DNA of 64,000 nucleotides from Streptomyces varsoviensis (GTDB lineage Bacteria > Actinomycetota > Actinomycetes > Streptomycetales > Streptomycetaceae), in the NCBI RefSeq assembly GCF_000718635.1, contig NZ_JOBF01000008.1:62001-126000 (forward strand). Direction: 5' to 3'. Position 1 is the stretch's first letter; the number at the start of each line of letters is the position of its first letter. The position numbers and the translations under genes are program-made. The notes under the pieces were generated by a model that had not been told where the DNA came from, ran no database searches, and was given only the letters and a program-made list of their open reading frames with translations. This document shows, piece by piece, positions 17,151-26,959 of the stretch.

Positions 17151-17543
17151 TCAGCGGGTGGCGAAGGGCTGGTCCGTCGGGACGATTTCGCGGCCCAGGG
17201 GCATGAGGGAGATGGGGATGAGCTTGAAGTTGGCGAGCCCCAGGGGGATGCCGATGATCGAGACGCAGAGCGCGATGCCGGTGATGACGTGGCCGAGGGC
17301 GAGCCACCAGCCCGCGAAGACGAGCCAGACGACGTTGCCGACGCAGGAGGCGGCGCCCGCGTCGCGGCGCTCGACGGTGGTGCGGCCGAAGGGCCACAGG
17401 GCGTAGCCGGCGATGCGGAAGCTGGCGATGCCGAAGGGGATGGTGACGATGAGGACGCAGCAGATGATGCCGGCGACCACGTATCCGACGGCCATCCAGA
17501 AGCCGGAGAGAACCAGCCAGATGATGTTCAGGATGAGCCTCAT
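17151..17543 (-). CDS. YccF-domain inner membrane protein
   Basis: The 130-residue protein contains two tandem YccF units, each with a pair of hydrophobic helices: residues 1-60 (NIIWLVLSGFWMAVGYVVAG, then ALWPFGR) and 65-125 (NVVWLVFAGWWLALGHVITG, then ISLMPLGREIV). The internal repeat gives four membrane segments. Function is unknown; in other bacteria it is a conserved membrane protein. The ATG at 17543 follows AGGAGG. It lies 98 nt downstream of htpX on the same strand and may be cotranscribed. Confidence 0.88.
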   Translation of the reverse strand: MRLILNIIWLVLSGFWMAVGYVVAGIICCVLIVTIPFGIASFRIAGYALWPFGRTTVERRDAGAASCVGNVVWLVFAGWWLALGHVITGIALCVSIIGIPLGLANFKLIPISLMPLGREIVPTDQPFATR

Positions 17544-17641
17544 GGTGCGAACAGCCTCCTACGTGTTCCTGCGTGCGAACCCTCTTCCAGTGGTCAGGAC
17601 GCCCGCATGCGGCGGCGTGGTTGCGAGGGGCCGGGGCGCGG

Positions 17642-18505
17642 TCACGGGCGGCGGCCGGCGAGCTGCTCCAGGCGGCTGATGCGCTCGGCCATCGGCGGGT
17701 GGGTGGAGAAGAGCTTGGACATGCCCTCGCCGGGCCGGAACGGGTTCGCGATCATGAGGTGGCTCGCGGTCTCCAGGCGGGGCTCGGGCGGCAGCGGGAG
17801 CTGTTTGGTGCCGGCGTCGAGCTTGCGCAGGGCGTCGGCGAGGGCCAGCGGGTCGCCGGTGAGCTTGGCGCCGGAGGCGTCGGCCTCGTACTCGCGGGAG
17901 CGGCTGACGGCGAGCTGGATGAGCGAGGCGGCGATGGGGCCGAGCAGCATGATCATGAGCATGCCGATGAAGCCGGGGCCCTCGTCGTCGTCGGATCGGC
18001 CGATGGGAATCAGCCAGGCGAAGTTCACCAGGAACATCACGATGGAGGCGAGCGCCCCGGCCACCGAGGAGATCAGGATGTCCCGGTTGTAGACATGGCT
18101 CAGCTCGTGGCCGATGACTCCGCGCAGCTCGCGCTCGTCGAGGAGGCGCATGATGCCGTCGGTGCAGCAGACGGCGGCGTTGCGCGGGTTGCGGCCGGTG
18201 GCGAAGGCGTTGGGGGCGTCGGTGGGCGAGATGTAGAGCCGGGGCATGGGCTGGCGCGCGGCCGTGGAGAGCTCGCGGACCATGCGGTAGAGCTGCGGGG
18301 CCTCGAACTCGCTGACCGGGCGGGCGCGCATGGCGCGCAGCGCCAGTTTGTCGCTGTTCCAGTAGGCGTACGCGTTGGTGCCGAGCGCCACGAGGACGGC
18401 CACGATCAGGCCAGTGCGCCCGAAGAGGCTGCCGATGACGATGATGAGGGCCGAGAGTCCGCCGAGGAGTACGGCGGTCTTGAGCCCGTTGTGCCGGCGG
18501 TGCAC
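17642..18505 (-). CDS. htpX: HtpX-like membrane zinc metalloprotease (M48)
   Basis: HtpX degrades misfolded membrane proteins. The 287-residue protein has two N-terminal membrane helices ([19 protein letters not shown] and [18 protein letters not shown]), the zinc motif HELSH in [14 protein letters not shown], a further hydrophobic pair and the glutamate ligand region [17 protein letters not shown]. The end [15 protein letters not shown] is typical of the family. The GTG at 18505 has GGAGGG upstream; a start 38 codons earlier is rejected as non-conserved. It lies 150 bp beyond the end of the nuo2 cluster. Confidence 0.93.
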   Translation of the reverse strand: MHRRHNGLKTAVLLGGLSALIIVIGSLFGRTGLIVAVLVALGTNAYAYWNSDKLALRAMRARPVSEFEAPQLYRMVRELSTAARQPMPRLYISPTDAPNAFATGRNPRNAAVCCTDGIMRLLDERELRGVIGHELSHVYNRDILISSVAGALASIVMFLVNFAWLIPIGRSDDDEGPGFIGMLMIMLLGPIAASLIQLAVSRSREYEADASGAKLTGDPLALADALRKLDAGTKQLPLPPEPRLETASHLMIANPFRPGEGMSKLFSTHPPMAERISRLEQLAGRRP

Positions 18506-18655
18506 GGTACGCCCTCCAAGTGGTGCGGCAGGGGAACCCTTTGCTTGGCGTTTCCACCCTCCAGTGGACCCTTCCGAACTGGTCAACGCCAGATGGAGGC
18601 CGCTAGTTCCCTTGTGCACCGAGGCGGTCGTACGTCCGTACGGGTGAGCGGCCGG

Positions 18656-20293
18656 CTACAGGAGGACGCCGGAGGCGAAGCGCAGGACGAGCTGCGGCGC
18701 GCCGGACAGGGCGATGCCCAGGACGGCGGCGAGGCCGATGGCCGCGGTGAGCGTGGCCGGGATCTTCGCTTTGGCCGGTTCCGGCTCTTGCGCGACCGCC
18801 GATACGGGCGCAGGGACCCCTTCCGGATGCGCCGACGTCGGTACGGCTCCAGGGACCCCCTCCGGATGCGCCGCCGTCGGTACGGGCCCGGGGGCACCTT
18901 CCGCGGCAGGCGCCCCCTCCGGCGCGCGGAAGAGGACCGCCGTCCACTGGAGGTAGTAGTAGAGCGCGATCACCACGTTGACGGCCATCACGACGGCGAG
19001 CCAGCCCAGCCCGGCGTCGACCGCCGCGGAGAACACCGTGACCTTGGCGAACAGGCCGATGATCCCCGGCGGCAGCCCGGCCAGGCAGAGCAGGAAGAAG
19101 GCCAGCGCGAGGGCGGCGAGCGGGCGGCGCGCGGACAGGCCCCGGTAGTCGGCGACGCGGTTGGCCGGGCTCGTACGGGCGACGAGGGCGGCGACCGCGA
19201 AGGCCCCGAGGTTCACGGCGGCGTACATCAGGGCGTACGCGACCGTGGAGCCCACCGCGTGGGCCGCGCCGCCGGAGGAGTCGGCGGTGTACGCGGCGGA
19301 CGCGATCGGGACCAGCAGATAGCCGGCCTGCGCCACCGAGGACCAGGCGAGGAGGCGTACGGCGCTGTGCGTACGGTCCGGGCGCTGGCGCAGGGCGGCG
19401 ACGTTGCCGGCCGTCATGGTGAGGGCGGCGAGTACGGCCAGCGCCGGGCCCCAGACCCGCCCGTACGACGGGAAGGCGACGACGGTCACCAGGATGAGCC
19501 CGGAGAAGCCGACGGCCTTGCCGACCACCGAGAGGTAGGCGGCCACGGGCAGCGGCGCGCCCACGTAGGTGTCGGGCACCCAGAAGTGGAAGGGGACGGC
19601 CGCGGTCTTGAAGGCGAAGCCCACCAGGGTCAGGGCCACGCCCGCCTGGGCGAGCACGTGGAGGCGCGGGTCCACATGGGTCAGCCCCTCGGCGATTTGG
19701 GTGAGGTGCAGGCTGCCGGTGGCCGCGTACACGAAGCTGACGCCGAGCAGCATGACGGCCGTCGCGGTGACCGAGGAGAGGAAGAACTTCAGGGCGGCCT
19801 CGGAGGAGAGCCGGTCCCCGCGGCGCAGGCCCACCAGGGCGAACGCGGGCAGCGAGGCCACTTCGAGGGCGATCACCAGGGTCGCGAGGTCGCGGGCGGC
19901 GGGCAGCAGGGCCGCGCCCGCCGCGGACGAGAGCAGCAGGAACCAGAACTCGCCCGCGGGGAGTTTGAGATCGGTGATCGAGTTAATGGAGAGCAGCGCC
20001 GTCAGGAGGGCGCCGCCGAGCACCAGGAACTGGATGACGAGGGCGAAATGGTCCGCCGTATAGCTGCACGCCTCGGCGCCCGAGGTCAGGCAGAAGGTGG
20101 ACCGGTCGCCGTCCAGGAGCGGCAGCAGCGACAGCCCGGCCAGCACCAGGCCGCCGATGGCGAGCCAGCCGAGCGCCCCCTTCTTCCCGTCGGGGAGGAA
20201 GAGGTCGGCGACCAGGACGGCGAGCGCCACCACGGCGGTGATGGTGGGCGGGGCGATGGCGAGCCAGTCGACGGACTGGACCAGGGAGCTCAT
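18656..20293 (-). CDS. nuoN2: NADH-quinone oxidoreductase subunit N, second cluster
   Basis: NuoN is one of three antiporter-like proton-pumping subunits of the complex I membrane arm. The 545-residue protein has about 14 membrane helices and family motifs such as ALEVASLPAFALVGL, the pumping-helix region GFAFKTAAVPFHFWVPDTYVGAP and LLAWSSVAQAGYLL. Near residue 470 it carries a Pro/Glu/Ala insert made of two 39-bp direct repeats, absent from the main NuoN. The ATG at 20293 shares one base with the nuoM2 stop. It is the last gene of the nuo2 operon. Confidence 0.94.
   Translation of the reverse strand: MSSLVQSVDWLAIAPPTITAVVALAVLVADLFLPDGKKGALGWLAIGGLVLAGLSLLPLLDGDRSTFCLTSGAEACSYTADHFALVIQFLVLGGALLTALLSINSITDLKLPAGEFWFLLLSSAAGAALLPAARDLATLVIALEVASLPAFALVGLRRGDRLSSEAALKFFLSSVTATAVMLLGVSFVYAATGSLHLTQIAEGLTHVDPRLHVLAQAGVALTLVGFAFKTAAVPFHFWVPDTYVGAPLPVAAYLSVVGKAVGFSGLILVTVVAFPSYGRVWGPALAVLAALTMTAGNVAALRQRPDRTHSAVRLLAWSSVAQAGYLLVPIASAAYTADSSGGAAHAVGSTVAYALMYAAVNLGAFAVAALVARTSPANRVADYRGLSARRPLAALALAFFLLCLAGLPPGIIGLFAKVTVFSAAVDAGLGWLAVVMAVNVVIALYYYLQWTAVLFRAPEGAPAAEGAPGPVPTAAHPEGVPGAVPTSAHPEGVPAPVSAVAQEPEPAKAKIPATLTAAIGLAAVLGIALSGAPQLVLRFASGVLL
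18813..18890. repeat. Two 39-bp direct repeats inside nuoN2
   Basis: Units 18813-18851 and 18852-18890 differ at a few bases and encode 13 codons each (HPEGVP-containing). They keep the frame and extend a cytoplasmic or periplasmic loop. Confidence 0.85.
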
Positions 20294-21885
20294 CAGGCGC
20301 CTCCGCGCAGGAGCTGCTGAACGGCCGGGTCGGTGAGGCCGAGAAGGGCCGCGGGCCAGAGCCCGGCGAGGACGGTGAGGGCGACGAGCGGGGTCCAGGC
20401 CGCGAACTCGTAGGTATGGACGTCGGGCACGGCCAGGAGCGGCGGCGCGCCCCCGGAGCCGGCCGCGGGTTCCGGCCGCCGCTCGCCCATGCACACACGG
20501 CGCACGACGACCAGCATGTACGCGGCGGTCAGCAGGGTTCCGACGGCGGCGATGGCCATGAAGGTGAGGAAGGCGGGGCGGCTGAGGCCGTCGGCGGGCC
20601 GGAACGCGCCGAACAGCGCGAGCATCTCGCCCCAGAACCCGGCGAGGCCCGGCAGTCCGAGCGAGGCGACCGCCCCGAACGCGAGCAGCCCGCCGAGCCG
20701 GGGCGCCCGCCCGTACAGCGCCGCCCCGCCCTGCCCCGCGAGCTGGTCGAGGTCGCTGGTGCCGTACCGGTCCTTGACCGCGCCGACCAGGAAGAAGAGC
20801 AGGCCGGTGATCAGACCGTGGGCGATGTTGGCGAACAGCGCGCCGTTCACGCCGGTCGGGGTGAGGGTGGCGATGCCCAGCAGCACGAACCCCATGTGCC
20901 CGACCGAGGAGTAGGCGATCAGCCGCTTGAGGTCGCCGCCCGCTCCCGTACGGGCCAGGGCCAGGCAGGCCAGCGACCCGTAGACGATCCCGACGACCGC
21001 GAACGCGGCGAGGTAGGGCGCGAACGCGCGCGCCCCGTCGGGGGCGACGGGCAGCACGATGCGCACGAACCCGTACGTGCCCATCTTCAGCAGCACCCCG
21101 GCCAGCAGCACGGAGCCCGCGGTCGGGGCGGCGGTGTGGGCGTCCGGCAGCCAACTGTGCAGCGGCCACATCGGGGCCTTCACGGCCAGCCCGACGCCGA
21201 TGGCGAGGACCGCCAGGAGCTGGGTGGTGTGGCTGAGCTTCGAGCCGTTGTCAGTGGCGAGTGCCACCATGTCGAAGGTGCCGCCCTTGACGCCGATGAG
21301 GAGGAGGCCGAGCAGCATGACGACGGAGCCGAGCAGTGTGTAGAGGATGAACTTCCAGGCGGCGCGCTCCTTCTGGCCGCCGCCCCAGCGGGCGATGAGG
21401 AAGTACATCGGGATGAGGACCATCTCGAAAGCCAGGAAGAACAGCACCAGGTCGAGGACGGCGAAGGTCGCCAGGGTGCCGGACTCCAGGACGAGGAGCA
21501 GCGCGACGAACGCCTTCGGTGACGGGCCGGCGGGCATGTGCGCGTAGCTGTAGAGGGCGCAGAGGAAGGTCAGCAGCGCCGTCAGGACGAGAAGGGGGAG
21601 CGAGACGCCGTCCACGCCGAGGTGGAGCCGGATGCCGAGGGCCGGGATCCAGCCGACGTCGGTGGTCGCCTGCATCCGGGCGGGGTGGTCGTGGTCGAAG
21701 CCGGCGGCCAGGGCGATGGACAGCGCGAGGATCACACCGCTGACGGTGACGCCGTGGCGGAGCACGGCCTGGTCGGGGCTCTTGCCCTTGAGTCCGGGCG
21801 GGGCCGGGAGGAGGGCGGCGACGGCTCCGAGGAGGGGGACGACGACGATCGCGGCGAGGAGGGACTGCATGACGGCGTGGCTCAC
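20293..21885 (-). CDS. nuoM2: NADH-quinone oxidoreductase subunit M, second cluster
   Basis: NuoM is an antiporter-like proton-pumping subunit. The 530-residue protein has about 14 helices with the motifs FEMVLIPMYFLIARWGG, VKAPMWPLHSWLPDAHTAAPT and RLIAYSSVGHMGFVLLG, each with the charged residues used in proton transfer. The GTG at 21885 has GGAGG at good spacing just after the nuoL2 stop; the ATG at 21870 is an internal alternative. Two-base spacing from nuoL2 and one-base overlap with nuoN2 indicate translational coupling. Confidence 0.94.
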   Translation of the reverse strand: MSHAVMQSLLAAIVVVPLLGAVAALLPAPPGLKGKSPDQAVLRHGVTVSGVILALSIALAAGFDHDHPARMQATTDVGWIPALGIRLHLGVDGVSLPLLVLTALLTFLCALYSYAHMPAGPSPKAFVALLLVLESGTLATFAVLDLVLFFLAFEMVLIPMYFLIARWGGGQKERAAWKFILYTLLGSVVMLLGLLLIGVKGGTFDMVALATDNGSKLSHTTQLLAVLAIGVGLAVKAPMWPLHSWLPDAHTAAPTAGSVLLAGVLLKMGTYGFVRIVLPVAPDGARAFAPYLAAFAVVGIVYGSLACLALARTGAGGDLKRLIAYSSVGHMGFVLLGIATLTPTGVNGALFANIAHGLITGLLFFLVGAVKDRYGTSDLDQLAGQGGAALYGRAPRLGGLLAFGAVASLGLPGLAGFWGEMLALFGAFRPADGLSRPAFLTFMAIAAVGTLLTAAYMLVVVRRVCMGERRPEPAAGSGGAPPLLAVPDVHTYEFAAWTPLVALTVLAGLWPAALLGLTDPAVQQLLRGGA

Positions 21886-21887
21886 GG

Positions 21888-24215
21888 TCAGCCTCCGGTG
21901 GCTACGAGAACGGCGGCGACGGCCAGGATGACGGAGCCGGCGAGCAGGGCGCTGAGATAGGTCTGCACATTGCCGGTCTGGGCGCGGCGGACGGCGGCGC
22001 CCAGCAGCCGGGGCACGCCGGACGCGCCGCCGACGTAGGCGTCCACGACCTCGCGGTCGAGGAAGCGTACGAGCCGCGCGGCGGCGCGCACGGGCCGTAC
22101 GAACACGGCGGCGTACAGGGCGTCGAGGTGGAAGCCGGCCGCGGCGTGGCGGTGCAGGGGGCCGAGGAGGAGGCGGCCCGGGTCGGCGGGGTCGGGCGCG
22201 CCGGCGATGGAACCGTACGCGCTCCGGTGCGTGGCGATGGCCTCCGCCTCGGAGACGGCGGGGTCGCCGTCCGGGTCGGCCGCGACGGCGCCGAGCGGTA
22301 CGCGGGCGGCGAGCGTGGAGGTGTGGCGCCAGGCGGCGTAGGTGACGAGGACGCCGACGAGGGCGAAACCGGTGCCGATGATGGAGGTGGACAGGGTCGG
22401 CTTGAGCGAACGGCCGTCGAACCAGTCGGGCAGGGCCGCGACGGCGAGACCGAGCGCCAGGGTGGGGACGAACAGCACCCACAGGACGGCGTTCATGACG
22501 ACGGGGGTCCGGGCGGGGTGGCTTGCGGGGGCGGAAGCGGGCTCAAGGGCGGGAGCGGGGGGCGCGGCGGAGGGGCCGGAGGGCCCGGTGGTGGGGTCGG
22601 CGGCCCCGGCCGCGTGATCGGCGGACGCGCCGGCGGAAGCACCGGCGGAAATGGGGGCGTGATCACCGGCGGCGGCCGGGTCGGCGGAGGGGGCGGCCGG
22701 GCCGGCGGAGGGGGCAGCCGGGCCGGCGGAGGGGGCAGCCGGGCCGGCGGAGGAGGCAGCCGGGCCGGCGCTCGGGCCGGTGGCGGCCGTAGCGCTGTCG
22801 GACGGCGGCGGTCCCGGGCGCACCTGGTCGGCGGCGGAGAGGGCGGGGCCCTTGCGGCCGCCGCGCAGCAGTGCGGGCGAGCCGGCGAGCAGCCACAGCC
22901 GGGTGGCGTAGCCGGCGGTGAGGAGGGCGGTGAGCAGTCCGGCGACCAGTACGGTCCAGCCCGCCGCGGCGGGGATGCCGTCCGTGTGCCCGGTGGCGGC
23001 GTGCTCGGCCGCGCCGAGCACGGCCTCCTTGGAGAAGAAGCCGCTGAACGGCGGGATGGCGGCGAGGGCGAGCAGCGCCACGGTCATGGTCCAGAAGGCG
23101 TCGGGGGCCCGCCCCCACAGCCCCCTCATCCGTGCCATGGCGGCCAGCGAATTGGTGCCGGCGGTGTGGATGATCACGCCCGCGCAGAGGAAGAGGAGCG
23201 CCTTGAACGCGCCGTGGGACAGGAGGTGGAAGACGGCCGCGCCGCGGTCGCCGGCGGCCAGCGCCCCGGTCATGTAGCCGAGCTGGCCGACCGTCGAATA
23301 GGCGAGCACGCGCTTGATGTCGTCCTGGGCGAGGGCGGCGAGCGCCGAGCCGACCATGGTGATCGCGGCCAGCGCGGCGAGCACGACCATGGCGGCGGCG
23401 GACGCGGCGAAGACCGGCAGCAGCCGGGCGACGAAGTAGACGCCCGCGGCGACCATCGTGGCGGCGTGGATCAGCGCCGATACGGGCGTGGGGCCGGCCA
23501 TCGCGTCCGGCAGCCAGGTGTGCAGCGGGAACTGCGCGGACTTGCCCGCGACGCCGGCGATCAGGAGCAGCGCGACGAGGGTGGGATGGTCGAGGCCGCC
23601 GGACGCCGCGGCGTCGACGATGCCGCTGATCCGGAACGTACCGGCGTCGGCGGCCAGCGCGAAGATGCCGATCAGGAAGGGGACGTCACCGGCCTTGGTG
23701 ACCAGGAACGCCTTGAGGGACGCGGCGCGGGCGGCCTCGGTCTCCCAGTAGTGGCCGACCAGGAAGTACGAGCAGATGCCCATGATCTCCCAGCCGACCA
23801 GCAGCACCATCAGGTCGCCGGAGTAGACGACCAGCAGCATCGCGGAGGTGAAGAGCGAGACGAGGGCGGCGTACGAGGGGTAGCGGGGGTCGTCGCGCAG
23901 ATACCCCGTGGAGTAGAGCTGCACGCAGGACGCGACGACGGTGACCAGGACCGCGACGAGGGCCGCGAAGCCGTCGAGGTGCAGGGCGAGGTCGATGGGG
24001 ACGGAGCCGGTGGGGGTGAGCCGGGTGGCCGCGTCGACGGCGTCCCCGCCGCCCTGCCGCCAGGCCACGACGGCGGCGAGCACGGCGGCGGCCGCGGTCG
24101 GCAGCACGGCCAGCGGCCGTACGAAGCCGGGGGCGCGGCGCCCGAGCAGCAGCCCCGCCACGGCGCCGAGGAAGGGCAGCAGGGGGACGAGGACGGCGGT
24201 GGTCGTGATCGTCAC
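21888..24215 (-). CDS. nuoL2: NADH-quinone oxidoreductase subunit L, second cluster
   Basis: NuoL is the distal proton-pumping subunit with a long lateral helix. The 775-residue product is far longer than the 631-residue main NuoL in this window. Core motifs are present: [50 protein letters not shown] and [14 protein letters not shown]. The extra length is a Pro/Ala/Ser-rich insert at about residues 475-570, partly built from four 21-bp repeats, between two hydrophobic segments. The GTG at 24215 overlaps the nuoK2 stop by four bases. Confidence 0.94.
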   Translation of the reverse strand: MTITTTAVLVPLLPFLGAVAGLLLGRRAPGFVRPLAVLPTAAAAVLAAVVAWRQGGGDAVDAATRLTPTGSVPIDLALHLDGFAALVAVLVTVVASCVQLYSTGYLRDDPRYPSYAALVSLFTSAMLLVVYSGDLMVLLVGWEIMGICSYFLVGHYWETEAARAASLKAFLVTKAGDVPFLIGIFALAADAGTFRISGIVDAAASGGLDHPTLVALLLIAGVAGKSAQFPLHTWLPDAMAGPTPVSALIHAATMVAAGVYFVARLLPVFAASAAAMVVLAALAAITMVGSALAALAQDDIKRVLAYSTVGQLGYMTGALAAGDRGAAVFHLLSHGAFKALLFLCAGVIIHTAGTNSLAAMARMRGLWGRAPDAFWTMTVALLALAAIPPFSGFFSKEAVLGAAEHAATGHTDGIPAAAGWTVLVAGLLTALLTAGYATRLWLLAGSPALLRGGRKGPALSAADQVRPGPPPSDSATAATGPSAGPAASSAGPAAPSAGPAAPSAGPAAPSADPAAAGDHAPISAGASAGASADHAAGAADPTTGPSGPSAAPPAPALEPASAPASHPARTPVVMNAVLWVLFVPTLALGLAVAALPDWFDGRSLKPTLSTSIIGTGFALVGVLVTYAAWRHTSTLAARVPLGAVAADPDGDPAVSEAEAIATHRSAYGSIAGAPDPADPGRLLLGPLHRHAAAGFHLDALYAAVFVRPVRAAARLVRFLDREVVDAYVGGASGVPRLLGAAVRRAQTGNVQTYLSALLAGSVILAVAAVLVATGG
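22680..22763. repeat. Four 21-bp tandem repeats inside nuoL2
   Basis: Units of 21 bp at 22680, 22701, 22722 and 22743 are nearly identical to GCCGGCGGAGGGGGCAGCC plus GG. They encode seven-residue AAPSAGP-type units in the hydrophilic insert. Confidence 0.88.
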
Positions 24216-24592
24216 GCGGCGGCCTCCGCCTTCTCGTCCTGCTCGTCCTGCTCATCGCTGCCCGCCGCGCCCTTCGGGGCGTCCGCCCGCTCGCTGAGGT
24301 CCCGCAGTTTGTCGACGTCGGCGGTGCCGCCGTTGCGGTACACGAGCAGCACGATGGCCAGGCCGATGCCGATCTCGGCGGCGGCGATGGCGATGGTGAA
24401 GAGGGTGAGCGCCTGGCCCGCGTGCAGTTCGTCGCGGAGCCACACGTCGAAGGCGACGAGGTTGAGGTTGACCGCGTTGAGCATCAGCTCGACGGAGATC
24501 AGGACCAGGATCGCGTTGCGCCGGGCGAGCACGCCGTACAGGCCGACGCAGAAGAGGAGGACGGCGAGCACGGCGGGATAGGCGAGATGCAT
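24212..24592 (-). CDS. nuoK2: NADH-quinone oxidoreductase subunit K, second cluster
   Basis: NuoK is a small three-helix membrane-arm subunit with two buried glutamates on the proton path. The 126-residue protein shows [15 protein letters not shown] and [17 protein letters not shown], containing both conserved glutamates. A charged tail of about 30 residues ending [14 protein letters not shown] extends it beyond the usual 99-105 residues. The ATG at 24592 overlaps the nuoJ2 stop by one base; the end overlaps nuoL2 by four. Confidence 0.95.
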   Translation of the reverse strand: MHLAYPAVLAVLLFCVGLYGVLARRNAILVLISVELMLNAVNLNLVAFDVWLRDELHAGQALTLFTIAIAAAEIGIGLAIVLLVYRNGGTADVDKLRDLSERADAPKGAAGSDEQDEQDEKAEAAA

Positions 24593-25242
24593 CAGCGCGC
24601 CCCGTTCTGTCGGCTGTCGGAACCACCGGCTGAGCCGGCGGGGCCAGCGGGGCCGGCCGGGTCGGCGGGGCCGGCCGGGTCGGCGGGGCCGGCGGCGCCC
24701 GCCCGGCCGTCCTTGTGCCGGGAGAGGACGATCGCGCCGACGAGGGCGGCGAGCAGCAGCACGGAGAGCGCCTCGAACGGCAGCACCCAGTGCCGGAAGA
24801 GGTACTGCCCGGAGACCTTGGTGGAGCCCTGTACGACGCCGTCGAGGTCGATCCAGGTCGTACGGAAGGCGTCCACGACGACCCAGACGAGGGCGGCGGC
24901 GGAGGCGACAGCCACGGCGAGCGCGGCCCACCGGTTGCCGGAGTCCGCGTCCGGGGAGCGGCCTATGGGCGCCTTGGTGAGCATCAGCCCGAAGAGCAGA
25001 AGGACCACGACGGAGCCGACGTAGATCAGTACCTGCACCCAGGCGATGAACTCGGCGGTCAGCAGCAGGTACTCCACGGCGAGCCCGCCGAGCGCCACGA
25101 CCAGCCACAGCGCGGCGTGCACGAGCTGCTTGGTGGTCACGGCGACGAGGGCCGCGCCGAGCGTCGCGATGCCGACCAGGAGGAAGGCGATCTCGACGCC
25201 GGTCGGGGACAGAAAGCCGGGTCCGGCGGCGGCGAGCGTCAC
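24592..25242 (-). CDS. nuoJ2: NADH-quinone oxidoreductase subunit J, second cluster
   Basis: NuoJ is a five-helix membrane-arm subunit. The 216-residue protein has [46 protein letters not shown] in its core, where the Tyr-Val-Gly segment forms the conserved pi-bulge helix. The C-terminus is a Gly/Pro/Ala-rich tail of short repeats (AGPADP units, 24640-24700). The GTG at 25242 overlaps the nuoI2 stop by four bases (GTGA). Confidence 0.94.
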   Translation of the reverse strand: MTLAAAGPGFLSPTGVEIAFLLVGIATLGAALVAVTTKQLVHAALWLVVALGGLAVEYLLLTAEFIAWVQVLIYVGSVVVLLLFGLMLTKAPIGRSPDADSGNRWAALAVAVASAAALVWVVVDAFRTTWIDLDGVVQGSTKVSGQYLFRHWVLPFEALSVLLLAALVGAIVLSRHKDGRAGAAGPADPAGPADPAGPAGPAGSAGGSDSRQNGAR

Positions 25243-25994
25243 GCGTCCCCCTCGGTGTTTCCCGCGACGTTTCCCGCGGCGTTGTCCGCGGCGTTGTCCG
25301 CGGCGTTGTCCGCGGCGTTGTCCGCGGCGTTGTCCGCGGCGTTGTCCGCGGCTCCCGTCGCCTCGGCCGCCTCGGCGGCCTCGGCCGCGGCCTTGGCCTC
25401 CTGGGCGGCGAGCTTCTCGGCCGCCTTGCGGGCCGCCGCGACCTCCTTGGGCTCCTCGGCCGCCGGGTCGAGGGCGGGCGGCGCGGGCACCGTCCACATC
25501 CACTCGCGGAGCTTGTCGCGTTCGTGGGTCAGCTCATGGATGTCGGTCTCCGCGTACTCGAACTCCGGGGACCAGAAGAGCGCGTCGAACGGGCACACCT
25601 CGATGCAGATACCGCAGTACATGCAGAGCGAGAAGTCGATGGCGAAGCGGTCCAGGACGTTGCGGCTGCGCTCGCGCCCGCCGGGGGCGGCGGGCGGCAC
25701 CGTCTCCTTGTGGGAGTCGATGTAGATGCACCAGTCCGGGCACTCGCGCGCGCACAGCATGCAGACCGTGCAGTTCTCCTCGAACAGGCCGATCACGCCG
25801 CGGGTACGGGGCGGCAGCTCGGGCTGCGCGTCCGGGTACTGCGCGGTGACGGAGCGCCGGGTCATCGTACGGAGGGTGACGGCGAGGCCCTTGGCGAGGC
25901 CGCTGCCGGGGATGCGCGACCGGGCGGGCTGCTGCGACGGCTGGTGTTGCTGTGGCTGCTGGTGTTGCTGCTGTGGCTGCTGCGGCTCGGCCAT
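25239..25994 (-). CDS. nuoI2: NADH-quinone oxidoreductase subunit I (2x[4Fe-4S]), second cluster
   Basis: NuoI carries clusters N6a and N6b that pass electrons to N2 in NuoB. The 251-residue protein has both motifs, [12 protein letters not shown] and [12 protein letters not shown], and the conserved [10 protein letters not shown]. The N-terminus is Gln-rich ([16 protein letters not shown]). The C-terminus is an Ala/Glu coiled region ending in AADN repeats encoded by a 12-bp tandem array. The ATG at 25994 overlaps the nuoH2 stop by one base. In the absence of NuoE, F and G, this is the likely electron entry point of the second complex. Confidence 0.94.
   Translation of the reverse strand: MAEPQQPQQQHQQPQQHQPSQQPARSRIPGSGLAKGLAVTLRTMTRRSVTAQYPDAQPELPPRTRGVIGLFEENCTVCMLCARECPDWCIYIDSHKETVPPAAPGGRERSRNVLDRFAIDFSLCMYCGICIEVCPFDALFWSPEFEYAETDIHELTHERDKLREWMWTVPAPPALDPAAEEPKEVAAARKAAEKLAAQEAKAAAEAAEAAEATGAADNAADNAADNAADNAADNAADNAAGNVAGNTEGDA
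25257..25352. repeat. 12-bp tandem array in the 3' end of nuoI2
   Basis: Six exact copies of GTTGTCCGCGGC (25281-25352) follow two degenerate copies (25257-25280). On the coding strand each unit encodes Ala-Ala-Asp-Asn, and the degenerate pair gives AAGN/VAGN. Confidence 0.93.
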
Positions 25995-26959
25995 TACTGG
26001 ATCACCACCTTGACGACGCCGGTGAGCGCGATCTGCGCGAGGGCGAGCGGAATGAGCACGGTCCAGGCGAGCTTCTGCAACTGGTCCTCGCGCAGCCGCG
26101 GGTAACTGACGCGCAGCCAGATGACCACGAAGGCGAGTACGGCCGTCTTGAGCAGGGTCCACAGCCAGCCGAGGCCGTCGGCGCCGAACGGGCCGTGCCA
26201 GCCGCCGAGGAAGAGCACGGTGGTCAGACCGCAGAGCACGACGATCCCGGCGTACTCGGAGAGCAGGAACAGCGCGAAGCGCAGCCCCGTGTACTCGGTG
26301 TACGCGCCGAAGATGATCTCGGAGTCCGCCACCGGCATGTCGAACGGCGGCCGCTGCAGCTCCGCGAGGCCCGCCGTGAAGAAGACCAGCCCCCCGACGA
26401 TCTGCCACGGCACCCACCACCAGTGGAACGCGTCGAGCACGCCGACCAGCGAGACCGTGCCCGCCGCCATCGCCACGGACGCGGCGGCCAGCACCATCGG
26501 CAGCTCGTACGCGAGGAGCTGCGCGGCCGTACGCAAGCCGCCGAGCAGCGAGAACTTATTGGCGGACGCCCAGCCCGCCATCATCGAGCCGAGGACGCCG
26601 ACGCCCATCACGGCCAGCACGAAGAAGATGCCCGCGTCGACGGACTGGCCGACCTGGTTCCCCGGGCCGATCGGGATCGCCACGAGCACCAGCAGATACG
26701 GCAGCAGCGCGACGGCCGGCGCGAGCTGGAAGATCCGCCGGTCCGCGCCCGCCGGGACGACGTCCTCCTTCTGCGCGAACTTCACCCCGTCCGCCACGAG
26801 CTGGGCCCAGCCGTGGAACCCGCCGGCGTACATCGGGCCGAGGCGGCCCTGCATGTGCGCCATCACCTTGTGCTCGGTCTGGCCGACGACGAGCGGGAGG
26901 ACGAGGAAGGCGACGAAGACGGCGAGCAGGCGTACGACCACGTCGAGCGTGCCGGTCAC
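25994..26959 (-). CDS. nuoH2: NADH-quinone oxidoreductase subunit H, second cluster
   Basis: NuoH anchors the peripheral arm and forms much of the quinone channel. The 321-residue protein has eight or so helices and the family motifs [33 protein letters not shown] and [17 protein letters not shown], with the acidic residues of the E-channel. The GTG at 26959 overlaps the nuoC2 stop by four bases. In canonical nuo operons nuoD, E, F and G separate nuoC and nuoH; here they are directly fused in the operon. Confidence 0.95.
   Translation of the reverse strand: MTGTLDVVVRLLAVFVAFLVLPLVVGQTEHKVMAHMQGRLGPMYAGGFHGWAQLVADGVKFAQKEDVVPAGADRRIFQLAPAVALLPYLLVLVAIPIGPGNQVGQSVDAGIFFVLAVMGVGVLGSMMAGWASANKFSLLGGLRTAAQLLAYELPMVLAAASVAMAAGTVSLVGVLDAFHWWWVPWQIVGGLVFFTAGLAELQRPPFDMPVADSEIIFGAYTEYTGLRFALFLLSEYAGIVVLCGLTTVLFLGGWHGPFGADGLGWLWTLLKTAVLAFVVIWLRVSYPRLREDQLQKLAWTVLIPLALAQIALTGVVKVVIQ

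Noticed and set aside
17573..20320. A 915-codon open frame on the plus strand
   Set aside because: It is antisense to htpX and nuoN2 and is mainly Gly/Gln/Glu/Arg with no motifs.
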